Shown: piece by piece, positions 51,318 through 60,900 of the stretch
Layout: each line of letters starts with the position of its first letter
How positions within the stretch are numbered: the stretch's first letter is position 1
From: Paenibacillus sp. cl123
GTDB lineage: Bacteria > Bacillota > Bacilli > Paenibacillales > NBRC-103111
Direction: 5' to 3'
Assembly (NCBI RefSeq): GCF_900101595.1
Contig: NZ_FMYY01000028.1
Span: 18,816-82,815 of the forward strand
Length of the DNA stretch: 64,000 nucleotides
Made by a program: the position numbers and the translations under genes
Notes under the pieces: generated by a model
Database searches by the model: none
Told to the model about the DNA's origin: nothing
Seen by the model: the letters and a program-made list of their open reading frames with translations, nothing else

Positions 51318-51506
51318 CTGGCGGGAGCATGCAGCAGTTCCTGCCGCCAATGGCCGATAAGCGGTCGAAAGAGGCTTGAGCCTGCCGTCCGATGGGATTT
51401 TAACGGCGAAGTCGGGCTCGACCATTAAGTTGACACAGCATAAACGGCTACTTAGTATATAGGGAGATAGCTGGTGCATATTTTTATATACGGGTAGGAG
51501 TTCGGG

Positions 51507-52880
51507 ATGAAATTCAAACACAGCCGCAAGACATTTCGCATCCGGCAGGAAGATATGCTGAAGCAGCTTAGAGAAGAAATTGTTTCGGGGGAAAAGCCGG
51601 CAGGCAGCTACTTGCCTTCCGAGAAGACGCTTGCCGAGCAATTTGGCCTGAGCAATAAGTCCGTGCGCCAAGTGCTTGACATCTTGGTCGATGAGCGGCT
51701 TATCGAGAAAAAACCGCGGATCGGCAACGTCGTTGTGAACAGGCAGGAGCAGCAGACGATCACCCTGAAGCTTGGCCATCATAGTCCCATTTTGCATGAA
51801 TCGGAGCTAAAGGATCTGCTTGCCGCTTTTCATAAAAAACACCCGCATATTCACGTCCAGGACGTCGTGCTCCCTTCCGGAAGCAATCCGGAGGTGCTTA
51901 AGCCTTATCTCGATCATGGGATTATCGATGTTATGACGCTGAATGATTATGAATTTCAGAATATAGTGGAAACCGGCAGCGGGGAGTATTTGACCCCTCT
52001 TGAGCCCAGGCCCGATATTTACCCTTTCTTGTCCGAAGCTTTTACCGCGGATGGCCGGCTGCTGGCCCAGCCTTTTTTGTTCAGCCCGACCATTCTGTGC
52101 TATAACCGCGATCATTTTACCGAAAACGGTCTGCCCGAGCCGGACGACAGCTGGAGCTGGGACGATCTGTTTGAAGCAGCCGGGATGCTGGCCGAGAAAA
52201 ATGAGCGGATCGGCTTTTACTTCTCTTACTCCCAAAGGAACCGGTGCGTCGCGTTACTGCTGCAGCACGGCGCTGCTTTCGAAAGGGATGACGAGGGCCG
52301 CGTCAAGCTGTGCGGCACAGGGCTCATGAATGGCATCCGCTTCTATAAGGATGTCATCTCGAACCGGATTCCGCCGCTGCCGTATGAACAGGAAGCTAAT
52401 TTTCATGCCGAAGACTTGCTCGGGCAGGGCAAAGTGTCGATGATTATTACGACTTATCTGGGCATTAATCATCTTCGTAAATACAAAGTGAATTTTGAAG
52501 TGGCGCCGCTGCCGGGTTATGATCATCCCGCGACGCATGTGATCGCCATCGGACTTGCAGTGAACCGGCAATCGCCGAACCTGGAAGCGGCCCGTTTGCT
52601 GGTGGACTTTCTCACCCAATATTCAACGCAGCTTGTTATCCGGCAAAAAACGTTAAGCTTGCCCGCCTGGCAAGCCGCCGCGGAATGGGCGGGGGAAGAA
52701 AGCATCTATCGGCCATCACGGTTCGCTTTGTTCCGGGAGTTGATTCCGGGTTTTCGTTATGGCGGAGAATTAGGCTTGAGCGAAAGCGAATGGAATGTCT
52801 TTTTTAAAGAAGTGTTCATGTACTGGTCCGGGCTGGAGACGGAGGAATCGTTCTGCCGCCGGATGGAGGAGCTTTTATAA
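51507..52880 (+). CDS. GntR-type regulator fused to a solute-binding-protein domain
   Basis: The 457-residue protein has a winged helix (residues about 10-75: REEIVSGEKPAGSYLPSEKT, then QFGLSNKSVRQVLDILVDER). It joins directly to a family-1 extracellular-solute-binding fold (TLKLGHHSPILHESELKDLL, ILCYNRDHFTENGLPEPDDS, NRQSPNLEAARLLVDFL). There is no signal peptide, so the binding domain must act inside the cell as a ligand sensor for DNA binding, similar in principle to LacI-type sensing. It divides the esterase/dehydrogenase pair from the Lpl-type transporter and probably represses it. A terminator follows. Confidence 0.87.
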   Translation: MKFKHSRKTFRIRQEDMLKQLREEIVSGEKPAGSYLPSEKTLAEQFGLSNKSVRQVLDILVDERLIEKKPRIGNVVVNRQEQQTITLKLGHHSPILHESELKDLLAAFHKKHPHIHVQDVVLPSGSNPEVLKPYLDHGIIDVMTLNDYEFQNIVETGSGEYLTPLEPRPDIYPFLSEAFTADGRLLAQPFLFSPTILCYNRDHFTENGLPEPDDSWSWDDLFEAAGMLAEKNERIGFYFSYSQRNRCVALLLQHGAAFERDDEGRVKLCGTGLMNGIRFYKDVISNRIPPLPYEQEANFHAEDLLGQGKVSMIITTYLGINHLRKYKVNFEVAPLPGYDHPATHVIAIGLAVNRQSPNLEAARLLVDFLTQYSTQLVIRQKTLSLPAWQAAAEWAGEESIYRPSRFALFRELIPGFRYGGELGLSESEWNVFFKEVFMYWSGLETEESFCRRMEELL

Positions 52881-52889
52881 CGCAGCAGA

Positions 52890-52918
52890 AACGCCCGGCG
52901 ATGTACGCCGGGCGTTTT
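52890..52918 (+). terminator. Rho-independent terminator of the GntR/SBP gene
   Basis: AACGCCCGGCG (52890-52900) pairs perfectly with CGCCGGGCGTT (52906-52916) around a five-base loop and ends in TTTTC. Confidence 0.9.
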
Positions 52919-53129
52919 CTTGCAGATAAACAATTTATATCCTCATGTTGTGAGCCGGGGCGAAAAATCTGGAAAAGAAGTGTCATGACCCGTATAGGAG
53001 AATAGGCTTTTTTGTAGAAGTTAGTATTTTTCTCAGAAAAGCTGAAAGTAGTTGCACACTAGGCAGAATTGTTGATTTACTCCCGCTCAAAAAGACGTAT
53101 ATGATGACGTTGTCAGGAGGCGGCGCGTA

Positions 53130-53192
53130 TTGAAACCGAATACACCCCAGTTCTTTACGAGACAGGCAGCCCGGATCAGAAAACAAATTTAA
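53130..53192 (+). CDS. Possible 20-residue leader ORF
   Basis: TTG 53130 is nine bases after TCAGGAGG and opens MKPNTPQFFTRQAARIRKQI, then stops. It ends shortly before the ribosome-binding site of the binding-protein gene. A strong site before so short a frame suggests a regulatory leader, but chance is not excluded. Confidence 0.3.
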   Translation: MKPNTPQFFTRQAARIRKQI

Positions 53193-53215
53193 AAAGGGAT
53201 GGTGTACACAACTTG

Positions 53216-54754
53216 ATGAACAAAAAGAGCGTAAGAACGAGCGCGTTAGCACTAACGGTTATCTCCACATTGGTTGCCGGATGCTCCGCCAATACAGGCT
53301 CGGAACCTCAAGCGGGCTCCCCGGCTCCAAGTGCGCCGGCATCGTCTTCCGATAGCGGAAAAAAGCCTGAGCCTGCTACCTTGCGTTTATTAACGGATCA
53401 GACGACTGCATGGCCGGTCAAGAAGGATTGGGCGGTATGGAAATGGGTCAAGGAAGAAACGAACATTACCATCAATCAGGAGCTGCAGACCGGACCCGAG
53501 TCGCTCGCTCTTGCTATCGCTTCCGGCGACATGCCGGATCTGATGTCCGTGTTTCCGTATGACGCCAAGAAATACGGCCCGCAAGGCGCTTTCCTTGATC
53601 TGTCCAAGCATCTGGACAAAATGCCCAATTTGAAAGCATTTTTGCAAGCTAATCCGCAAGTTGCTCAAAGAATGACGTCCCCAGGCGGAGAAATGTATCA
53701 TGTGCTTAACGATGGCGGCGGAGCGGGGAACCGGATGCCGTTTCACTACCGGGACGATATATTTGCCAAGCATTCTCTGCAGGTACCGAAGACGTGGGAA
53801 GAGATGTACCAGGTGTCTAAAAAGCTGAAAGAGCTGTATCCGGACAGCTATCCGTTTGTCTTCCGCCACGGCGTCGGAACCTTGAGAGCTTTTGGTCCGC
53901 AGTTCGGGCTTTACCCGGGCTTCTATGAGGATCCGAAAACAGGCAAGTTTACACACGGCGTGCTTCAACCGGGCTTCAAGCCGATGCTTGAAATATTGAA
54001 TAAATTTTATAAGGACGGCCTGATTCCTCCGGATTGGCTTTCCATGGATTATAAGGCATGGACCCAGTTCATCACGACGAATAAATCGTTTATTTCCATT
54101 CAGTACCTGGGGCAAATCGAAATTATGAACTCGCAGCTCACGAACGGCGCTCACCTGAAGTTTATGCCGCCGCCTCTCGGCTATGGCGATAAAGCCTATA
54201 TGATTAAAGCCGGCTACGAGGATTATGGCTTCGCGGTTGCCTCCACAACGAAAAACCTGGACGCGGCCCTTCGTTATCTCGACTTTATTTATTCGAAAAA
54301 AGGAACGGATATTCTCAGCTGGGGTAAAGAAGGCGAAACGTACACGGTGGTGGACGGCAAACGGAAGTTCCTGCCTCAATTCAAAGAGCCTAATGACCTT
54401 CGCAAGGAATTGGGGATTATGACTACAGGTGCTTATGGGTATGCGGATTTCGAAGCCTCCATATCCCTGAGCAATGCTAACGAGCAGTATTCTTTTACGG
54501 AAGCGGAGAAATATGATTTCCCGACGCCATTCCTCACGCCTACGTTAACGGCCGAAGAGAAAAGCTCCATACAACTGCAGGAAGAGCAAATTCAAAAGTA
54601 TTTCGAAACTTCCGTAGCCAAATTTATTATGGGCGAGACGCCACTCAGTCAATATGATGCTTTCGTTGAAGAGATGAAAAAGCTCGGCATGCAAAAACTG
54701 ATCGATACGTATCAAGTAGGACTCGACCGTCAGAAAAATAATGCTAAGAAATAA
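53216..54754 (+). CDS. Extracellular solute-binding lipoprotein, LplA-like
   Basis: The 512-residue lipoprotein has a signal peptide and lipobox (ISTLVAGCSAN; cysteine near residue 24) and a Ser/Pro-rich linker, then a large family-1 fold (RLLTDQTTAWPVKKDWAVWK, VPKTWEEMYQVSKKLKELYP, RYLDFIYSKKGTDILSWGKE). The length and KDWAVWKWVKEE segment are typical of LplA/YtcQ proteins of Paenibacillus. It binds a complex plant glycan oligomer. ATG 53216 follows AAAGGGATGG (TTG 53213 is an alternative). It is the first gene of a three-gene transporter with no ATPase. Confidence 0.93.
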   Translation: MNKKSVRTSALALTVISTLVAGCSANTGSEPQAGSPAPSAPASSSDSGKKPEPATLRLLTDQTTAWPVKKDWAVWKWVKEETNITINQELQTGPESLALAIASGDMPDLMSVFPYDAKKYGPQGAFLDLSKHLDKMPNLKAFLQANPQVAQRMTSPGGEMYHVLNDGGGAGNRMPFHYRDDIFAKHSLQVPKTWEEMYQVSKKLKELYPDSYPFVFRHGVGTLRAFGPQFGLYPGFYEDPKTGKFTHGVLQPGFKPMLEILNKFYKDGLIPPDWLSMDYKAWTQFITTNKSFISIQYLGQIEIMNSQLTNGAHLKFMPPPLGYGDKAYMIKAGYEDYGFAVASTTKNLDAALRYLDFIYSKKGTDILSWGKEGETYTVVDGKRKFLPQFKEPNDLRKELGIMTTGAYGYADFEASISLSNANEQYSFTEAEKYDFPTPFLTPTLTAEEKSSIQLQEEQIQKYFETSVAKFIMGETPLSQYDAFVEEMKKLGMQKLIDTYQVGLDRQKNNAKK

Positions 54755-54765
54755 GTAAACGCTGT

Positions 54766-54797
54766 GGGCTGAGTATCCTCTTGCGATGCTTCAGCCC
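54766..54797. other. Intra-operon hairpin between the LplA-like and LplB-like genes
   Basis: GGGCTGAG (54766) pairs with CTTCAGCCC-type arm ending 54797 over seven base pairs around a loop of about 18 bases. As at 44062, it stands between binding-protein and permease genes and may limit permease mRNA. Confidence 0.45.
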
Positions 54798-54823
54798 CTA
54801 TCGTGTCAGAGAGGAGAACAGCA

Positions 54824-55732
54824 TTGAAGCCATCCATCGTTAGGCAATTGAAGCGAGATCACATCTTTTTGCTCCTGCTGGCGCCCGTTCTGGTCTATTA
54901 TGTGATGTTCAGGTACGTTCCGATGCTTGGAATTGTAATTTCATTTATGGATTACAATTTATTCAAGGGACTTGCCGGCAGCGAATGGGTCGGCCTTAAG
55001 TATTACAAAATTTTCTTTCAAAACCCCGATGCGTTTGTCATCATTAAAAATACGCTTCTCCTTAGCGCCTATAAACTGCTGTTCGGGTTTCCAGCCCCCA
55101 TATTGCTGGCGCTTATGCTTAATGAGGTGCGTAATGTCATTTTCAAACGATTTGTGCAGAGCGTAAGCTACCTGCCTCACTTCATATCTACGGTCGTTGT
55201 ATCGAGTATGGTTGTCATGCTGTTGTCGCCCAGTACGGGATGGATCAGTCATACGCTGCAAGGGATGGGCTTTCCCGCTATCAGTTTTTTGCAGGAATCC
55301 GAATGGTTCCGGACCGTATATGTCACCTCGGAGGTATGGCAATATGCAGGCTGGGACTCCATCCTGTTTCTTGCGGCACTCTCCACGATCGATCCGCAGC
55401 TGTATGAAGCAGCCAAAATGGACGGTGCCGGGAGGTTCAGACAAATCTGGCATGTTACGCTGCCGGGCATAGCAACAACGATTGTTATTGTGTTCCTGCT
55501 GAAAATCGGCCATGTCCTGGAGATCGGGTTTGAGAAAGTGTTTCTCTTGGCGAATGCCGCTACCTACGATGTGTCGGATGTCCTCTCCACCTACGTCTAC
55601 CGGGTAGGCTTAGTCCAGGGTGGATTCAGCTACGGGACAGCCATTGATTTATCGATGGGCATTATTGGATTCATTCTTGTGTATGTCAGCAACAAGGTAA
55701 GCCGTAAATACAGTGAAACCAGCTTATGGTGA
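54824..55732 (+). CDS. ABC permease, LplB-like
   Basis: The protein of about 302 residues is a MalF-like permease of the Lpl branch: RDHIFLLLLAPVLVYYVMFR, FVQSVSYLPHFISTVVVSSM and the EAA loop EAAKMDGAGRFRQIWHVTLP. AGAGGAG lies seven bases before TTG 54824, and the frame from GTG 54803 is not preferred. It follows the binding protein after the hairpin and partners the LplC-like gene. Confidence 0.92.
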   Translation: MKPSIVRQLKRDHIFLLLLAPVLVYYVMFRYVPMLGIVISFMDYNLFKGLAGSEWVGLKYYKIFFQNPDAFVIIKNTLLLSAYKLLFGFPAPILLALMLNEVRNVIFKRFVQSVSYLPHFISTVVVSSMVVMLLSPSTGWISHTLQGMGFPAISFLQESEWFRTVYVTSEVWQYAGWDSILFLAALSTIDPQLYEAAKMDGAGRFRQIWHVTLPGIATTIVIVFLLKIGHVLEIGFEKVFLLANAATYDVSDVLSTYVYRVGLVQGGFSYGTAIDLSMGIIGFILVYVSNKVSRKYSETSLW

Positions 55733-55748
55733 AGGGGGATGATGTGCT

Positions 55749-56615
55749 GTGATCAAGCGTATTTCATTATTTGATACGGTGAACGTACTGCTGCTGCTTA
55801 TCTTTTCCTGCGCCATGTTATTTCCCTTTCTTCATATGGCTGCGGTATCGCTGAGCTCGTCTTCGTTCATTACCGCCAATCAGATCAGTATATGGCCAAA
55901 AGGCTTTAACTTTGACGCTTATGCGACCATGCTGCAGGATAAGCGGATTTACATCGGTTACAGAAATACCCTTCTGTATGTGGTGTTAGGGACTTCGCTC
56001 TCGTTGTTTTTTACGACGATTGGGGCGTATGCCTTGTCGAGAACTAATCTGATCTTCGGCAAAAGCGTCATGATGCTGATCGTATTTACGATGCTGTTCT
56101 CGGGCGGAATGATTCCAACCTATCTGGTCGTGCGCAGTTACGGTTTATTGGATACGATTTGGGCTATGGTGCTGCCGGGTCTTGTATCTTCCTATTATCT
56201 GGTCGTCATGCGCACCTTTTTCCTGGGAATCCCCAAGGAGCTGGAGGAATCCGGCAAAATCGACGGTTTGTCGGATACTGGCATCCTGACGAAGATTATT
56301 CTCCCGTTATCCAAGCCGGTTTTGCTGACCATAGGGTTATTTTACGCCGTGCAAATTTGGAGCAATTTCTTCTCGGCGCTGATCTATATCCGGAATGCCA
56401 ACCTTTATCCGCTTCAGGTAACCATTCGCAATATCGTCCTCATCGGCCAGGTGACGGACGCAACCGTAACGGAAGCTCTGGGAAATAAGCAAGTCCCGCT
56501 GGAGTCGCTTAAATATGCCGTCATTCTTTTTGGAACTCTGCCTATCCTTTGCGTCTATCCTTTTATTCAGAAGCATTTTGAGAAAGGCGCTATGCTGGGC
56601 TCTGTCAAGGGATGA
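55749..56615 (+). CDS. ABC permease, LplC-like
   Basis: The 288-residue protein has the MalG-like order: LFPFLHMAAVSLSSSSFITA, ALSRTNLIFGKSVMMLIVFT, MLFSGGMIPTYLVVRSYGLL and the EAA-like EESGKIDGLSDTGILTKIIL, PLSKPVLLTIGLFYAVQIW. Together with the LplB-like gene it forms the translocation pore. GGGGGATG precedes GTG 55749. A weak terminator follows. Confidence 0.92.
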   Translation: MIKRISLFDTVNVLLLLIFSCAMLFPFLHMAAVSLSSSSFITANQISIWPKGFNFDAYATMLQDKRIYIGYRNTLLYVVLGTSLSLFFTTIGAYALSRTNLIFGKSVMMLIVFTMLFSGGMIPTYLVVRSYGLLDTIWAMVLPGLVSSYYLVVMRTFFLGIPKELEESGKIDGLSDTGILTKIILPLSKPVLLTIGLFYAVQIWSNFFSALIYIRNANLYPLQVTIRNIVLIGQVTDATVTEALGNKQVPLESLKYAVILFGTLPILCVYPFIQKHFEKGAMLGSVKG

Positions 56616-56661
56616 TCTTCGGGCGGAAGGCGATTGCCGGCTCTGAATTAAGCTAACCCGC

Positions 56662-56690
56662 AAGGCCGGTCGAACTCGCTCGGTCTTGTT
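56662..56690 (+). terminator. Imperfect terminator after the Lpl-type transporter
   Basis: AAGGCCG (56662-56668) pairs with CGGTCTT (56681-56687) with a G-U wobble and is followed by GTTT. A second short inverted repeat, TTTTTGC/GCAAAAA at 56734-56752, lies in the promoter zone of the next gene. Confidence 0.5.
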
Positions 56691-56861
56691 TCATCATATC
56701 CGAACAGGACTATTTTGCGGAAATTGGTATATTTTTTTGCTAAAAGCAAAAATGTTGAGAATTTGAACAATTAGTTCATATACATTTGGAGACACAGCTA
56801 CTACGATTACTAGTGTCGACGAGATGGGACCGTCGGATAGGATGAAGGAGGGATTCGCAGC

Positions 56862-57875
56862 ATGGTTGATTCATTCTGGAAAAGTAAATTGACGGAAATC
56901 AATGAGGTCTTCTCGAGCGTAAAAAAGGGGACTGTTAAGAAGCTTGCCATATCGGCGGGCGGTAGAGAGATCCGTTATGTCGAATACGGCGAGAAGGAAG
57001 ATTTTGGCCGGAAGGCGAATTATATGTCCGCCTGCGGCGCGGGAAGTCCGATTCATTACGCCAATAAAAGCGATGCCAATAAACCCGTGCTGCTGATCGT
57101 CGGCGGCATTCACGGCGGAGAGCTTGAAGGGATTGCGGCTGTGACCAATCTGATTCAAGTGCTGGAAACCGGAGAAGACTTCCGGGGGAAAAAATACGAC
57201 TATTTGTATGAGCATGCGGACCGGTTCCGTCTGCTCGTCATCCCTTGCATGAATCCGGACGGGCGTGCGAGGCTGCCGATCGATACGCTGATTGACGTGC
57301 CCGAGGAGAAGTTTGTGTATTACATGCAAGGCACCTGGAAGGACGGAACGCTCTGCAGATGGCCGGATTGCAAGGCGGTTCATCCGATCAAGGAAGCCTC
57401 CGGTTTCCTGGGCTCCTATTTTAACGATGACGGCGTTAACATGATGCATGACAATTTCTTCAACCCGATGGCGCGTGAGACAAGCGCGCTGCTCGGGCTT
57501 GCCGATGAAGAGGCGCCGGATTTCACGGTGCTGCTGCATGGAGGGGCGAATTACAACGTACATATGCCCCAAATTTATCATTTGCCGCTTTGGGCGATGG
57601 AGCGGATGGAGGCGTTTAATCAGCAGCTGGATGCCGCGTATGCCCGAGCCGGGATTCCTTATACGAATATTAAGCAGATCGTGGACGATACGGGGAAATA
57701 TCCGTTTCCGGCGATCAATCTGACGTCGGCGATTCATCATGTCAGCGGAAGCCTGAGCTTCACGTTCGAATCCAATATGGGGCTGGACGCGCCTGAGCCG
57801 AAATTTTCGCCGGATCAAATTCTGGACAGCCACTTTGTATTATTTGAAGAGATGTTTCGTTATTCGATGAAATAG
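56862..57875 (+). CDS. M14-like zinc carboxypeptidase/aminoacylase-type protein
   Basis: The 337-residue protein shows LLIVGGIHGGELEGIAAVTN (zinc ligands H and E), LLVIPCMNPDGRARLPIDTL with the substrate arginine, and LLHGGANYNVHMPQIYHLPL for the third ligand. This resembles the M14 carboxypeptidase/succinylglutamate-desuccinylase-like family. The absence of a signal peptide means cytoplasmic action, perhaps amide cleavage on a sugar-linked amino acid or peptide. GAAGGAGGG precedes the ATG. It sits between the transporter and the GH106 gene. Its role in a glycan locus is unusual. Confidence 0.82.
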   Translation: MVDSFWKSKLTEINEVFSSVKKGTVKKLAISAGGREIRYVEYGEKEDFGRKANYMSACGAGSPIHYANKSDANKPVLLIVGGIHGGELEGIAAVTNLIQVLETGEDFRGKKYDYLYEHADRFRLLVIPCMNPDGRARLPIDTLIDVPEEKFVYYMQGTWKDGTLCRWPDCKAVHPIKEASGFLGSYFNDDGVNMMHDNFFNPMARETSALLGLADEEAPDFTVLLHGGANYNVHMPQIYHLPLWAMERMEAFNQQLDAAYARAGIPYTNIKQIVDDTGKYPFPAINLTSAIHHVSGSLSFTFESNMGLDAPEPKFSPDQILDSHFVLFEEMFRYSMK

Positions 57876-57904
57876 GCATGGTTACGGGAAGCGGTGGTTG
57901 AAGG

Positions 57905-60900
57905 ATGAAAAGCCGAAGATTAGCCGATATGCTGGTGTCCAAGGGCGCGGCGGAATACGAGCAGCTCAAAGACATGTTTGCGAGCCCTCCGGTGGAACAC
58001 CGCTCCATCCCCTTCTGGTCGTGGAACGGCAAGCTGGAGCAGGCGGAATTGAACACGCAGATTGAGGGCTTCAAGGCGCAGGGAATGGGCGGTTTCATGA
58101 TGCATGTCCGCGAGGGGCTGGAAACGGCGTATTTGAGCGACGAATTTATGGAGCGGATCAAGGAGTCGGTTGAGAAAGCCAAGGCCGAGGGCATATACGC
58201 CTGGCTGTACGACGAGGACCGCTATTCTTCGGGTATGGGCGGCGGCTTGGTCGCGCGTGCCGGCGGCGATGCGGTGCGAGCCAAAGCGCTGGAGCTTGTC
58301 ATCTGCCAGGAGTTCCTGGCGGATGATTCCATCCTGGCCGTGTACCGAGCGGAAGTAAACGGAAATGAGCTGGTAAGCTGTGTGAAGCTGGAGGATGCTC
58401 GCGCAGGGCGCCCGCCCCTTGGCGGGAATGAGGTTTACCTGGTTATGCACCGGCGCATAGCGGCCCGCAACGAATGGTGTAACGGGGAAACCCATACGGA
58501 TGTCATGAACCCGGAGTCCGCCCGCCTGTTTATCGAGACGACCTATGAACGTTACAAGCAAGCTGTGGGCGAGGAATTCGGCCGCACGGTGCCGGGCATT
58601 TTTACGGATGAGCCGTTCATCCGAGGATTTAAGGAAAGGCTTCATGCGCCGGACATGACCTGGATCGCCTGGTCGGACCTGCTGCCCGCTGCGTTTGCCG
58701 CCAGGCGTGGGTATGAAATATGGGATACGCTGCCTTATTTTTTCTTTCACGGTCCGCCTGCCGCCAAGATCAGGCATGATTACTGGAGGACCGTTACCGA
58801 AATGTTCTGCTCGGCCTATACGGAGCAAATCGGCGACTGGTGCCGGGAGAATGGCATTTTGTTTACGGGGCATTACTGCGAGATCGGTATCGTAGGGGCG
58901 GTTCAATTCGGCGGGGCTGTTATGCCGCATTACCGCTATCTGGATATTCCCGGCATCGATATTTTATGCGAGCAAACGGACGAGAGCCTGACGGTCAAGC
59001 AAGCATCCAGCGTAGCCCGGCAGTACGGGAAGAAAAAAGTCCTGTCGGAAACGTACGGCGTGACCGGCTGGGATCTGACTTTCGAAGGCCGCAAGTGGAT
59101 CGGAGATTGGCAGTTTGCGCTGGGAGTCAACTTATTGACGCATCATCTTGCGCTCTATTCGCTGCGCGGCTGCCGTAAGCGCGATTACCCGCCTTCTTTT
59201 AACTACAATGTGAACTGGTGGGAGCATAATCATACGATAGAGGATTATTTCGCCCGGCTGGGAGCGCTGCTCAGCGAAGGGGATGCGGTAAGAGAGGTGC
59301 TGGTCGTTCATCCGGGAACATCCGTATGGGCGCGGCTCGGGATGGACGTTCAGGCGGCGCAGTGGCGCAATAAGGCGGGAAATACAGAGGAGCTCGACCG
59401 GTATAATCGGGAGTTTCATGAGCTGGTTCAGCTGCTCCTCGGCGAGCATTACGATTTTGACTTGGGCGATGAGCTGATCATGCAGGAAATCGGACGTGTA
59501 GAAGGGAGCCGGCTGCAGGTTGGTCAAGCGGATTATCGGGTTGTGGTGCTGCCATCCTTGTCCAATATGCTTAGGCCGACGTTTGAGCTGCTTGTTGCCT
59601 ATGTGAACGCAGGAGGCATTGTGCTCTCCTATGGGAATGTTCCGCACCTGCTGGAGGGGGTGCCTTCTACGGAGCTGGAGTTGCTGACGAACCACCCTGC
59701 CTTTCGCCGTCTGGCGAGCCGATACGAGCTTGTTATGGAATTGGAGAAGCGGTTGCCGCGTTCCGTCAGCCTGAAGGACCGAAGCGGGAGGGAAGCGGAC
59801 CGGCTGCTGTATATGCGTCGGGAGCTTGCGGATTGCACGGTCGTTTTTGTCGTTAACAATGATCGCGATAACGCGGTTGATGTGGAAGTGCGTATACAGG
59901 GATGCGGCAAGCTGGAAGAGTGGAACGTGCTGACGGGAGACAGGTTCGCGAGAGAGGTTGAAGCCGCCGGCGGGTATAGCGTATTCCGGGATAGCTTCGG
60001 TGCTGCCGATTCCAAATTATATGTACTGACGCCCGGGGAAGAGGACGCGCCTTCGCCTCTGCCGGAAACGGGCGACTTGCAGCCGGCGACCGGCCTCGGT
60101 CCGGTCGCCGGCTTCACACGGACGGCTCCTAACGCGCTCGTGCTCGACCGGTGCCGGTACCGGATCGGCGAGGAAGCCTGGTCGGAGCCGATGGGCGTAT
60201 GGCAGGCGCAGCGTCAGCTGCGCGAGCGTCTGGATATGAAGCAGGTCTATATGAATGGCAACCTGCAGCGGTATTTATGGATTCATGAGCCGCATCCGCA
60301 TGACGGAACGCCGGTCGCCTTTTGTTTTGTGTTTGAAGTCAAGGATATCCCCGAAACGGACACTTTTCTGGTGTTTGAGCAGGCGGAGCGCTTCCGCTGC
60401 CGGTTAAACGGCCGGATGCTCGAAGAGGCGCTTGACGGATGGTATCTGGATCGCAGTATGGGGAAACTTAAGCTTTCGGAGCTTCAAACAGGCGAAAACG
60501 TACTTGAAGTCCTTTGCGACTATAGGCATGACATGGAAATCGAGGATGCCTTCCTGATCGGCGATTTTGCCGTAGACGGCAGCCGCCGCCTCGTCAAGGA
60601 GCCGGATCGCCTCCGATTCGGCGATTGGTGCTTGCAGGGCTATCCGCATTATTGCGGGAGCATGATCTATCACTTTGAGCTGGATGTGGAGGTTAAGGGT
60701 GGCCGGAAAATTGTAATGGAGCTCGGTTCGTATGAGGCCGTTACGTTACAGCTGACGATTAACGGGCGGGATAAGAAGGCTATCCCTTGGCGGTCCGCAG
60801 GCAAGGTGGAGCTGACGGACTCGCTTGTCCCGGGAGTCAACCGGATCGATATCGAGGTGGCGGGCAGCCCGCGCAATTTGTTTGGTCCGCTGCACGAAGC

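Larger units (their letters stand above)
52881..53215. other. Intergenic region with terminator and promoter of the Lpl-type operon
   Basis: The gap holds the terminator at 52890-52918, a possible promoter zone and a 20-codon reading frame at 53130-53192, behind TCAGGAGG, that ends 23 bases before the binding-protein gene. The frame could be a short leader peptide, otherwise no structure is seen. Confidence 0.55.
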
